Assembly: GCA_964276145.1 (NCBI GenBank)
Contig: CAXYDN010000011.1
Location: forward strand, 1 to 15,194
Reading direction: 5' to 3'
From: SCGC-AAA076-P13 sp964276145
GTDB taxonomy: Bacteria; Pseudomonadota; Gammaproteobacteria; Magnimaribacterales; D2472
DNA: 15,194 bases
This document shows, in pieces, positions 8,102 through 14,956 of the stretch. Made by a program: the position numbers and the translations under genes. The notes beneath the pieces were generated by a model. That model saw nothing but the letters and a program-made list of their open reading frames with translations. It made no database searches and was not told where the DNA came from. Each line of letters begins with the position of its first letter. Position 1 is the stretch's first letter.

Positions 8102-8125
8102 AGCCGAGACACAAAGGCCTCGGCT
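8102..8125 (-). terminator. Hairpin between tuf and tRNA-Trp, possible weak terminator or processing site
   Basis: Perfect 7-bp inverted repeat AGCCGAG/CTCGGCT with a 10-base loop, 14 bases after the tuf stop codon. On the minus strand it is followed by TTACTTGTCT, which is only moderately T-rich, so it is not a textbook intrinsic terminator. It could attenuate tuf transcripts before tRNA-Trp-secE, stabilise the tuf 3' end, or mark a processing site. Confidence 0.45.
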
Positions 8126-8138
8126 AAAAAGTCAATAA

Positions 8139-9329
8139 TTACTCAATAATTTTTGATACTACGCCGGCACCAACTGTTCTTCCACCTTCTCTAATCGCAA
8201 ATTTAAGTCCTTCGTCCATAGCGATTGGAGCGATAAGCTCAATGTTCATCTTGATGTTATCACCAGGCATAACCATCTCAACTCCACTAGGAAGTTCACA
8301 TGCACCTGTTACGTCAGTAGTTCTAAAATAGAACTGAGGTCTGTAGTTATTCATAAACGGAGTGTGTCTTCCGCCTTCATCTTTACTTAAAACATATATC
8401 TCAGCTTCAAATTTTGTATGTGGAGATATTGATCCAGGCTTAGCTAAAACTTGCCCTCTTTCAACAGCTTCTCTCTCGACACCTCTTAGTAAGACACCGC
8501 AGTTTTCTCCAGCTCTTCCTTCATCTAAAGATTTTCTAAACATCTCAACACCAGTACATGTTGTAGTAGATGTATCTTTAATACCAACAATTTCTAAAGG
8601 ATCACCGGTATTAACAATACCTGTTTCGATTCTTCCTGTTACAACAGTTCCTCTTCCTGAAATAGTGAAAACATCTTCAATAGGCATTAAGAATGCTCCA
8701 TCTACTGGTCTTTCAGGCTCTGGGACATATGTATCTAAAGTTTCTATAAGTTTTTGAACTGATGGAACACCTATTTCAGATGTATCACCCTCTAGGGCTT
8801 TTAATGCACTACCAACAATAATTGGAGTGTCGTCCCCTGGGAAATCATACTCATTTAAGAGTTCTCTTATTTCCATTTCAACAAGCTCAATCATTTCTGG
8901 ATCATCATTCTGGTCAGCTTTATTCATATAAACAACAATATATGGAACTCCAACCTGTCTTGCTAATAAGATATGTTCTCTAGTTTGAGGCATTGGGCCG
9001 TCAGCAGCACTAACAACTAAAATTGCTCCATCCATTTGAGCAGCACCTGTAATCATATTTTTTACATAGTCTGCGTGACCTGGACAATCTACGTGAGCAT
9101 AGTGTCTTGCAGTTGAAACATACTCAACGTGAGAAGTAGCAATTGTTATTCCTCTTTCTCTTTCTTCTGGAGCATTATCAATATTTGCAAAGTCAACAGC
9201 GTCACCGCCAAATACTTCAGCAGCAACTTTAGTTAGTGCAGCTGTAAGCGTTGTTTTACCATGGTCAACGTGACCAACTGTCCCTACGTTAACGTGGGGA
9301 AGCGTTCTTTCAAATTTTTCTCTTGCCAT
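8139..9329 (-). CDS. tuf: Elongation factor Tu
   Basis: EF-Tu is the GTPase that brings aminoacyl-tRNA to the ribosome. It has 396 residues, the usual length. Domain 1 holds G1 GHVDHGKT (19-26), the switch region with RGITI (59-63), G3 DCPGH with the catalytic His at H85, and G4 NKAD (136-139, where E. coli has NKCD). G5 follows as SALKAL. The beta-barrel domains 2 and 3 contain VFTISGRGTVVTGRIE, the GGRHTPF loop and the C-terminal EGGRTVGAGVV. AGAGG precedes the ATG by 9 bases. Its position between tRNA-Thr(GGT) and tRNA-Trp-secE corresponds to tufB of E. coli; whether a second tuf copy exists cannot be seen here. Confidence 0.99.
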   Translation of the reverse strand: MAREKFERTLPHVNVGTVGHVDHGKTTLTAALTKVAAEVFGGDAVDFANIDNAPEERERGITIATSHVEYVSTARHYAHVDCPGHADYVKNMITGAAQMDGAILVVSAADGPMPQTREHILLARQVGVPYIVVYMNKADQNDDPEMIELVEMEIRELLNEYDFPGDDTPIIVGSALKALEGDTSEIGVPSVQKLIETLDTYVPEPERPVDGAFLMPIEDVFTISGRGTVVTGRIETGIVNTGDPLEIVGIKDTSTTTCTGVEMFRKSLDEGRAGENCGVLLRGVEREAVERGQVLAKPGSISPHTKFEAEIYVLSKDEGGRHTPFMNNYRPQFYFRTTDVTGACELPSGVEMVMPGDNIKMNIELIAPIAMDEGLKFAIREGGRTVGAGVVSKIIE

Positions 9330-9366
9330 CTTTTTATGCCTCTCTGAAATAATTATTTTATTAAAA

Positions 9367-9441
9367 TGGAGCTCATAACCGGACTTGAACCGGTGACCTC
9401 TTACTTACCAAGCAAGTGCTCTACCACTGAGCTATATGAGC
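9367..9441 (-). tRNA. tRNA-Thr (GGT)
   Basis: Seventy-five bases on the minus strand. The acceptor is GCTCATA/TATGAGC, the D arm GCTC/GAGC, the anticodon arm CTTGC/GTAAG with one G-U pair and loop TTGGTAA (anticodon GGT), and the T arm ACCGG/CCGGT with loop TTCAAGT; T73 and CCA are encoded. It matches E. coli thrT in sequence and in position directly before tufB. It is 37 bases upstream of tuf, so it is probably cut from the tuf transcript. Confidence 0.97.
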
Positions 9442-9474
9442 CCGAATATGTAGCGTCCTATTTTAAGGTGGCGT

Positions 9475-9503
9475 ATTATCCCTCTAAAAAGTTATAAACT
9501 CAA
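9475..9503 (-). promoter_or_regulatory. Predicted sigma70 promoter for tRNA-Thr(GGT)-tuf
   Basis: On the minus strand, TTGAGT (9498-9503) and GATAAT (9475-9480) are separated by exactly 17 bases. Downstream comes ACGCCACC, a GC-rich discriminator of the kind associated with stringent control of stable-RNA and translation genes. The start point would fall near 9466-9469, about 25 bases before the tRNA. This gap (9442-9560) otherwise shows only AT-rich sequence. Confidence 0.55.
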
Positions 9504-9560
9504 CCTTTTTTCAATATAAATATTAGTTTATTTTTTAGGTAATTTTGTATGCAATATGCA

Positions 9561-9644
9561 TGGTGGAGAGGGTAGGATTCGAACCTACGTAGCCGAAGCG
9601 GCAGATTTACAGTCTGCTGGTATTAACCACTCACCCACCTCTCC
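9561..9644 (-). tRNA. tRNA-Tyr (GTA)
   Basis: Eighty-four bases on the minus strand. The acceptor is GGAGAGG/CCTCTCC, the anticodon arm ends CAGA/TCTG around loop CTGTAAA (anticodon GTA), the long class II variable arm is GCCGC-TTC-GGC-like, and the T arm is GTAGG/CCTAC. A73 and CCA are encoded. It corresponds to tyrU of the E. coli tufB cluster. Confidence 0.97.
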
Positions 9645-9658
9645 ATATCAAGCTAGCT

Positions 9659-9687
9659 ATTTTTGTTCTAGAATGAATTTAAGTCAA
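9659..9687 (-). promoter_or_regulatory. Candidate promoter of tRNA-Tyr
   Basis: TTGACT (9682-9687) lies 17 bases before AAAAAT (9659-9664) on the minus strand, with the mature tRNA 5' end 14 bases further on. The -35 is good (5 of 6) and the -10 weak (4 of 6). The same 56-base gap (9645-9700) must also hold the signals for birA on the plus strand; TAGAAT at 9669-9674 is a possible -10 there, with no convincing -35. Confidence 0.35.
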
Positions 9688-9700
9688 CAAGTTTTTTAAA

Positions 9701-10447
9701 TTGAATACATTAAATAAACAAAAAATACTAAAAAATCTCTCTAAAGAGGTTGTTAACTTAGAGATATACAACACCATCGACTCAACAAATGAAGAATGCA
9801 AAAGATTGGAGCTTAAAAAAGATTTCCATGTGATTATTTCAGAGCACCAAACTATGGGAAGAGGCAGACTTGGTAAGACATGGTCCAGCCCAAGCTCAGG
9901 AAATATCTATATGTCCATTTATTCGAAAGAAACAATAAATACAGCTCCTCTAAGCTTAATTGTTGGCCTTATATGTGCAAATGTCATAAATTCAATGATT
10001 CAAACCAAAGACGTTGGTCTTAAATGGCCAAATGACATTATTCTTGCAAAAAAGAAAATTGGGGGAATTTTGATTGAAAAAGAGGTTATGGGAGCTAACA
10101 TTAACAATATTGTTGGTATAGGTATTAACCTCAATCACCCTAATAAAGAGGAATGGTGGGGGGATTTATCCTCTTTTAATATTAGTACAATGAGAAATGA
10201 GCTAATAAATGGTATTTTGAAAAATTATATCGACTTTTGCGAATATGGAATAGATTCTTGGGAAGAAAAATGGCATGAACTATGTGTTCATATGAATTTA
10301 AATATTAAAATAAAGCACAACGAAAAGATTATTGAAACAGGTCTTTTTGATGGCATTAATTCTGACGGTAGTCTTAGACTAAGATTACCTAGCAATAAAA
10401 TTATCAATTACGAACATGGGGAAATATCAATAGAAGGTATTTATTAA
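9701..10447 (+). CDS. birA: Biotin--[acetyl-CoA-carboxylase] ligase (catalytic domain only)
   Basis: Biotin protein ligase activates biotin as biotinyl-AMP and attaches it to the carrier lysine of acetyl-CoA carboxylase. It has 248 residues. The protein begins almost directly with the catalytic domain (YNTIDSTNEE at 23-32). It has GRGRLGKTW (53-61) for the biotinyl-AMP loop, KWPNDI (108-113) with the catalytic lysine K108, GGILIEKE and VGIGIN, then a small C-terminal domain. The N-terminal winged-helix DNA-binding domain of E. coli BirA (321 residues) is missing, so it should not repress the biotin operon. The start is TTG: the in-frame stop at 9680-9682 leaves no ATG or GTG upstream, and no clear Shine-Dalgarno box is seen. 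msrA follows after 4 bases. Confidence 0.9.
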   Translation: MNTLNKQKILKNLSKEVVNLEIYNTIDSTNEECKRLELKKDFHVIISEHQTMGRGRLGKTWSSPSSGNIYMSIYSKETINTAPLSLIVGLICANVINSMIQTKDVGLKWPNDIILAKKKIGGILIEKEVMGANINNIVGIGINLNHPNKEEWWGDLSSFNISTMRNELINGILKNYIDFCEYGIDSWEEKWHELCVHMNLNIKIKHNEKIIETGLFDGINSDGSLRLRLPSNKIINYEHGEISIEGIY

Positions 10448-10451
10448 AATT

Positions 10452-11006
10452 ATGAATCATTACTTAAATGGGATTGCTCTTAATTCAAAAACTCCTAATG
10501 AATATAAAGAAATTATATTTGGTGCTGGATGTTTTTGGGGTGTAGAGAGAAAATTTTGGCAATTAGATGGCGTATGGTTAACTTCAGTTGGTTATGCTGG
10601 TGGAGATAATGAAAATCCAACATATGAACAAGTTTGTTATGAGAATACAAACCATGCAGAAGTTGTAAAAGTTATTTACGATTCTAAACAAATATCAATA
10701 TACGATTTATTAAAAGTTTTTTGGGAATGCCATGATCCAACCCAAGGGATGCGTCAAGGTAATGATAAAGGCACTCAATATAGATCAGTAATATACTGCT
10801 CATCTGAAAAAGACCTAAAAATTTGCGAAGAAACAAAAAATAAATATCAGGATATTCTCTTAAAACAGAATTTTGAAAAAATAACAACTGAGATTATTTT
10901 AGCCCCTGATTATTATCTAGCTGAAGAATATCATCAGCAATACTTAGCTAAAAATCCTAATGGTTATTGTGGCATTGGTGGAACAGGCTGCGCTATAAAT
11001 ATATAA
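10452..11006 (+). CDS. msrA: Peptide-methionine (S)-S-oxide reductase
   Basis: MsrA reduces the S epimer of methionine sulfoxide in proteins and as free amino acid, using thioredoxin. It has 184 residues, shorter at the N-terminus than E. coli (212). The GCFWGVE motif carries the nucleophile C27. The conserved HDPTQGMRQGNDKGTQYRS segment and EEYHQQYLAKNPNGYCG follow. C173 and C180 are the likely recycling cysteines, one residue closer together than in E. coli. There is no signal peptide, so it is cytoplasmic. It starts 4 bases after birA; the best purine-rich stretch (GAAGG) lies in the birA 3' end, rather far off, so translation probably depends on coupling. Confidence 0.96.
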   Translation: MNHYLNGIALNSKTPNEYKEIIFGAGCFWGVERKFWQLDGVWLTSVGYAGGDNENPTYEQVCYENTNHAEVVKVIYDSKQISIYDLLKVFWECHDPTQGMRQGNDKGTQYRSVIYCSSEKDLKICEETKNKYQDILLKQNFEKITTEIILAPDYYLAEEYHQQYLAKNPNGYCGIGGTGCAINI

Positions 11007-11050
11007 AAAGAATTCTAAGAAACTTTTTGAAATCATAAAATTTTATATAT

Positions 11051-11073
11051 ATCCTTGAAGGTGTTCCAAGGAT
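11051..11073. terminator. Inverted repeat between msrA and tRNA-Thr, possible two-way terminator
   Basis: ATCCTTG/CAAGGAT, 7 perfect base pairs with a 9-base loop. On the plus strand it is followed by GATTTAATTAATG, weakly T-rich; on the minus strand by ATATATATAAAATTTTA. It lies where transcripts of birA-msrA (plus) and of the amidohydrolase pair (minus, after reading across the tRNA) would meet. A uridine tract is poor in both directions, so the role as terminator is an inference. Confidence 0.4.
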
Positions 11074-11092
11074 GATTTAATTAATGTAAAAT
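11064..11092 (+). promoter_or_regulatory. Candidate promoter of tRNA-Thr(TGT)
   Basis: TTCCAA (11064-11069) and TAAAAT (11087-11092) are 17 bases apart, with TCTTTCCGC following; the start would fall 1-3 bases before the mature tRNA. The -10 is good and the -35 weak. It overlaps the preceding inverted repeat. Confidence 0.4.
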
Positions 11093-11101
11093 TCTTTCCG
11101 C

Positions 11102-11177
11102 GCCGGTATAGCTCAGTTGGTAGAGCAACTGATTTGTAATCAGTAGGTCCCGAGTTCGACTCTTGGTGCCGGCACCA
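11102..11177 (+). tRNA. tRNA-Thr (TGT)
   Basis: Seventy-six bases on the plus strand. The acceptor is GCCGGTA/TGCCGGC, the D arm GCTC/GAGC, the anticodon arm ACTGA/TCAGT with loop TTTGTAA (anticodon TGT), and the T arm CCGAG/CTTGG with one G-U pair and loop TTCGACT; A73 and CCA are encoded. It closely resembles E. coli thrU, which begins the tufB tRNA cluster. Here it is apart from that cluster and on the other strand. Confidence 0.97.
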
Positions 11178-11182
11178 CTTCT

Positions 11183-12457
11183 CTAGTTTCTATAAGTATT
11201 AGGTTTTTCAAGATCCTTAGTATATCTATCCCTAAGTCTTGTTGACCTTGTAGTTAGATCAGTTTCGATACCGCCTATAAATACTTTTTCTGGCATACTA
11301 GATGGCTCAAGTGGATCAGCCTCCCAAATAACAATGTCTGCATGATTGCCGACTTTTATTGAACCTCTTTTATCAATGTTAAATACTTTGGCTGCATTAC
11401 TGGTTAGTGCTTTTATTGCAGAACCATAGGAGAGACCATTTGCCACTGCTACACCTGCCCCCTGCCTAATCAAATGATAATTATGATCTCTTGAGACATT
11501 AAACATCATTGTAATTCCTTCTTTCTCTAATCTTTGAGCTAAATTTATATTTGACGCAAGCTCATCAAAAGAGTTGGGAATATTATTGATAGGATTAATT
11601 ATTAAGGGAATATCATTTTTAGCAATTTCATTAACAACCAAAGATGCTTCTTGTGCTCCCATTATTATTAAATTTAAATCATATTTCTTTTTTAAATTAA
11701 TTAAATTAATAATGTCTGATGCTCTATGGGATTTAATTATCAATGGTAAATTTTCGTCAAAAAGCCTAAATAAGGTTTTAACATCTCTTGTTTTTAGATC
11801 TAGATATGAGGCAATGGACGAGCTTTCAATGATTTCATCAATAGTTAAATCTGATCCAATATCTTTTTTACTAAGTGATGATCCAAAAGATAAAATATCA
11901 TCCATTAAAGAAAGCATTTCAGCTCTAGATGACGATCCGCTTCCTCCCAATCTTCCAATAAGAACCATATCAGCATTACTATTAATATTCATTTTGCTAT
12001 CTAGAATAAAAAAAGAACCTAAACCTCCTATTGGACTAGAAGTATTTCTAGGAAGAGTGATTGCTGATGTTATTCCGTTTGATCTATTCCATGGAATTAA
12101 AGTTGAGTTAGGATTAAAAGCGCTATGAATGCTAAATCCAATATCATATATATTTGATTCATCGTCTCTTGTAACACTCAGTGCGCCTATTTCAACTATG
12201 CCAATTTCAGTATCAGGAGCTATTAATCCAGGAGTCACTATCTTTCCCTTTACATCAATAACTTTGTCACCTTGGATCATAGATGACTTTGAGATTTTTT
12301 TTATGTATCCATCTTCGATAAGGATATGTCCATTGTATGAACTATCCTCAATGCCATCAAAAATAGTCGCATTTTTAATGACTGTACTTTTAGCTTCTAA
12401 AAGACTTGAGTTAAAAAATATAAGCGATAGAACTAATAAGATTTTATATTTAATCAT
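11183..12457 (-). CDS. Exported amidohydrolase-like protein with degenerate metal site
   Basis: A 424-residue protein with an N-terminal signal peptide (KYKILLVLSLIFFNSSLLEA, residues 3-22; cleavage likely near A22), so probably periplasmic. The fold is that of imidazolonepropionase-like amidohydrolases: the N-terminal beta-sandwich with KNATIFDG and LIEDGYIKKIS, the TPG turn (75-77), and the C-terminal ALTSNAAKVFNI, GSIKVGNHADIVIWEADPLE. The metal-binding HxH expected after the TPG turn is replaced by D82-T83-E84. The lysine of the partner's LKMACGEN motif is leucine or isoleucine here, and the second barrel histidine pair is MG. One histidine (KSHRASD, H244) remains. It overlaps the upstream amidohydrolase by ATGA and has a strong AGGAGG box 8 bases before its start. 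It may be a non-catalytic partner or have a changed chemistry. Confidence 0.8.
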   Translation of the reverse strand: MIKYKILLVLSLIFFNSSLLEAKSTVIKNATIFDGIEDSSYNGHILIEDGYIKKISKSSMIQGDKVIDVKGKIVTPGLIAPDTEIGIVEIGALSVTRDDESNIYDIGFSIHSAFNPNSTLIPWNRSNGITSAITLPRNTSSPIGGLGSFFILDSKMNINSNADMVLIGRLGGSGSSSRAEMLSLMDDILSFGSSLSKKDIGSDLTIDEIIESSSIASYLDLKTRDVKTLFRLFDENLPLIIKSHRASDIINLINLKKKYDLNLIIMGAQEASLVVNEIAKNDIPLIINPINNIPNSFDELASNINLAQRLEKEGITMMFNVSRDHNYHLIRQGAGVAVANGLSYGSAIKALTSNAAKVFNIDKRGSIKVGNHADIVIWEADPLEPSSMPEKVFIGGIETDLTTRSTRLRDRYTKDLEKPNTYRN

Positions 12458-13830
12458 TCCTCTATCCTCCTGTTCGATGGATTGATAATGCCAACATCAA
12501 AATCACTATTTGGTTCAAGGCCACTTGCCTTATCAAAAGCTAATGCCCCATCGATATATACTTTTTCTGCAAGAGCATAAACACTAAATGGATTTTTAGA
12601 CCACATAACTACATCAGCATTTTTACCAACCTTTAAAGAGCCAGTTTGATCATATATTCCAGCCGCCTTAGCTGGATTACTGGTGATCCATTTCATGGCT
12701 CGAGCTTTTGATATGTCATATCCTGCTTTAATGCCTGCCGATAATGCTTTTGATGCCTCTACATTTAAATGCTGAATTCCAATCTCATCATCTGAGTGAA
12801 CTATTGCGCAACCCGTTCCATTTCTAGCCTGATCTACAATTGCAACATTTGCTTGAACCATATCATATGCTTCATGTTTAAAGCCCCACCAATCAGCCCA
12901 AAGAGCCGCGCATATATTATTTTCTGCTAAAAGATCAGCAATTTTGTATGCCTCAACTGCATGATGAAAGGCTGTAATTTTATAATCAAATTCTTTTGCT
13001 ACATCTATCATCATTGCCATTTCATCTGCTCTATAGCAATGGTTATGCACAAGAATATCGCCCCTTAGAGCGCCTGCCAAAGTTTCTAACTCTAGATCTC
13101 TAGTTGGCTTGTATGACAGTTCCTTTGCCTCATCTGACTTAGCTTCATATTCATCTAATTTACTTAAATAGCTTTTTGCTCTTATCCATGACTTTCTATA
13201 TCCAGCAATATTTCCCATTCTTGTTGATGGTGCTTGTCCTCTGTTTCCATACACCCTTTTTGGATTCTCTCCACAGGCCATTTTTAACGAATGTGGCGCA
13301 TCAGGAAATTTCATTGAGTTTATTGTATTCCTTTGCAAGTTCTTTGCAGTAACTCCTCTTCCGCCAATTAAATTAGCTGAACCTGGTAAAACGTGAAAAG
13401 TTGTTACTCCTCCTTTAAGAGCCAAGGCAAATTGAGGATCTTGAGTCCATATTGAATGCTCTGCCCAAACATCAGCTGTAACAGGACTTGTTGCTTCATT
13501 TCCATCTGAACTTGTTTTAACACTGGGAGCTGGATATACCCCCATATGAGAATGAATATCAATTATTCCAGGTGTTATCCATTTACCAGTTGCATCAACT
13601 GTAATTAATTCATTAGATCGAGGAAGATCCTTACCAATTGCGATAATTTTTCCATCCTGAATAATTATATCTGTCTCGATAAACTCCTTACCATCACCAT
13701 CGTAAATATTAGCATTTTTAAATATTGTGTTTGAATAAGGCAACGGTTCGTATGAAGACTCATATGGTTCATAGTCTGCTGCTATTGTATTTATCGAAAT
13801 TATAGAAATTAATATGTAAATTTTTTTCAT
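12454..13830 (-). CDS. Exported metal-dependent amidohydrolase (imidazolonepropionase-like)
   Basis: A 458-residue member of the amidohydrolase superfamily (COG1228 type). A signal peptide (KKIYILISIISINTIAA, residues 2-18) predicts export to the periplasm. The N-terminal part has FKNANIYDGDG and IIQDGKIIAIG. The barrel begins WITPGIIDIHSHMG with metal ligands H93 and H95. Further candidate ligands are K183 in LKMACGENPKRVYG (possibly carboxylated), H264 in VHNHCYRADE, H289/H290 in AFHHAVEAYK, and D347 in HSDDE. It closes with ITSNPAKAAGI and GSLKVGKNADVVMWSKNPF. The substrate is not evident; relatives include imidazolonepropionase, prolidases and peptidic amidases. It is first in a two-gene operon, with only AT-rich sequence and no clear ribosome-binding site before its ATG. 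Confidence 0.88.
   Translation of the reverse strand: MKKIYILISIISINTIAADYEPYESSYEPLPYSNTIFKNANIYDGDGKEFIETDIIIQDGKIIAIGKDLPRSNELITVDATGKWITPGIIDIHSHMGVYPAPSVKTSSDGNEATSPVTADVWAEHSIWTQDPQFALALKGGVTTFHVLPGSANLIGGRGVTAKNLQRNTINSMKFPDAPHSLKMACGENPKRVYGNRGQAPSTRMGNIAGYRKSWIRAKSYLSKLDEYEAKSDEAKELSYKPTRDLELETLAGALRGDILVHNHCYRADEMAMMIDVAKEFDYKITAFHHAVEAYKIADLLAENNICAALWADWWGFKHEAYDMVQANVAIVDQARNGTGCAIVHSDDEIGIQHLNVEASKALSAGIKAGYDISKARAMKWITSNPAKAAGIYDQTGSLKVGKNADVVMWSKNPFSVYALAEKVYIDGALAFDKASGLEPNSDFDVGIINPSNRRIEE
12466..12471 (-). promoter_or_regulatory. Shine-Dalgarno site of the second amidohydrolase
   Basis: AGGAGG on the minus strand, 8 bases before the ATG at 12455-12457 and inside the 3' end of the upstream gene. 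It is the strongest such box in the window, and it supports the ATGA overlap as a real start rather than a frameshift. Confidence 0.75.
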
Positions 13831-13898
13831 ATTAATAGTATAAATAAAAAAAATTAATACACTATAATTATGTATATTATTTAGGTAAATTTGTAACT
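13831..13898. promoter_or_regulatory. Divergent promoter region, amidohydrolases / alcohol dehydrogenase
   Basis: A 68-base, almost purely A+T gap between two divergent genes. TATAAT at 13863-13868 (plus) and TATAGT at 13861-13866 (minus) overlap on opposite strands and are likely -10 boxes; -35 boxes are poor (TTACCT 16 bases before the minus one). Overlapping -10 boxes would make the two promoters compete. No operator-like repeat is clear. Confidence 0.4.
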
Positions 13899-14951
13899 AT
13901 GAAATCATACAAAGTCGTAGCAAGTGGAGCTCCTCTAGAAGAGCATGAATCTGAGAGACCAGTACCTAAAGGAAAACAAGTATTAATTAAAACTATTGCA
14001 TGCGGGGTTTGTCATACAGACATTCATATTCATGATGGCTACTTTGATTTAGGAAATGATAATCACATACCTTCAAGAATGAATGAAACATTAACCATGG
14101 GTCATGAAATATATGGTGAATTAGTTGAGGTTGGAGAAGATGTCTTAGATGTAGAAATTGGAAAGAAGTATGTTGTATATCCTTGGATAGGTTGTGGAGA
14201 TTGTTATGAGTGTAATAGAGATATGGAACATTACTGCGCTCCTTTTACAGCAGAAAATTTAGGTGTTTCAGTAGATGGTGGCTACGGAGAGTATGTTCTT
14301 GTTAAGGACTCAAAATATCTTTTTGATGCAGGCAATACTCCGGACGAACTTGCAGGCAGTTACGCATGCCGAGGCCTTACAGCATATAGTGCATTAAAAA
14401 AAGCTAATCCTAAAAAAGGAGATAGCATAGTCATTATAAGTGCTGGGGGGTTGGGCCTTCTTGCATTAAAAATTGCAATAGCAGCTTTTGAGGTTAAAGC
14501 TATTGTAGTTGATATCGATGATGAAAAGTTGGCTACTGCAAAAAGCTTTGGCGCCTCAGAGGTAATAAACTCCAAAGATGAGGGGGCTGTTGCAAAAGTT
14601 ATGGAGCTTTCAGGTGGCGCTGCATCAACCGTTTTAGATTTTGTAGGATCAGAAGCATCTGTGAATTTTGGCTATAGCCTATTTGGAATAAATAAAGGTG
14701 GTTTATACGTTTTAGTTGGATTGTTGGGTGGTAAATTTGATCTACCACTTCCCCTTCATACATTTACTGCAAGAACAATTTCTGGAACCTATGTTGGAAG
14801 TATGCAAGAGATGAAAGAATTAATGGATTTGGTAAGAGAAGGCAAGATTGAACCAGTTGCAGTTGAGACTAGACCAGCATCTGAAGCTAGTGATACACTA
14901 GCGGACCTTAAGGCTGGTAAGATCAAAGGTTTGGTTTGTCTTAAGCATTAA
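13899..14951 (+). CDS. Zinc-dependent alcohol dehydrogenase (MDR superfamily)
   Basis: A 350-residue medium-chain dehydrogenase that oxidises an alcohol, or reduces an aldehyde, with a nicotinamide cofactor in the cytoplasm. The catalytic zinc ligands are C38 (GVCHTD), H70 with E71 (MGHE) and C158 (YACRGLTAYSAL). The structural zinc site is complete, with C100, C103, C106 and C114. The Rossmann domain has SAGGLGLL (182-189), with serine where glycine is usual, and VVDIDDEK, where D206 at the end of the second strand indicates NAD rather than NADP. The start is ATG; AGG lies 13 bases upstream, too far for a good ribosome-binding site. It reads divergently from the amidohydrolases and is followed after 5 bases by a small exported protein. 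The substrate cannot be told from sequence. Confidence 0.93.
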   Translation: MKSYKVVASGAPLEEHESERPVPKGKQVLIKTIACGVCHTDIHIHDGYFDLGNDNHIPSRMNETLTMGHEIYGELVEVGEDVLDVEIGKKYVVYPWIGCGDCYECNRDMEHYCAPFTAENLGVSVDGGYGEYVLVKDSKYLFDAGNTPDELAGSYACRGLTAYSALKKANPKKGDSIVIISAGGLGLLALKIAIAAFEVKAIVVDIDDEKLATAKSFGASEVINSKDEGAVAKVMELSGGAASTVLDFVGSEASVNFGYSLFGINKGGLYVLVGLLGGKFDLPLPLHTFTARTISGTYVGSMQEMKELMDLVREGKIEPVAVETRPASEASDTLADLKAGKIKGLVCLKH

Positions 14952-14956
14952 ACACT

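Noticed and set aside
9367..9441. tRNA-Gly, as gene order in E. coli might suggest next to tRNA-Tyr
   Set aside because: The anticodon loop reads TTGGTAA, giving anticodon GGT, which is threonine, and the body matches thrT.
9548..9562. Short palindrome ATGCA-TAT-TGCAT after tRNA-Tyr as terminator
   Set aside because: The stem is only 5 bp with a 3-base loop and AT-rich, overlaps the CCA end and has no U-tract; chance is likely in this sequence.
11574..12485. Two plus-strand open frames opposite the second amidohydrolase
   Set aside because: The minus-strand protein has coherent family motifs, a signal peptide and a strong ribosome-binding site; the plus-strand frames are hydrophobic low-complexity shadows.
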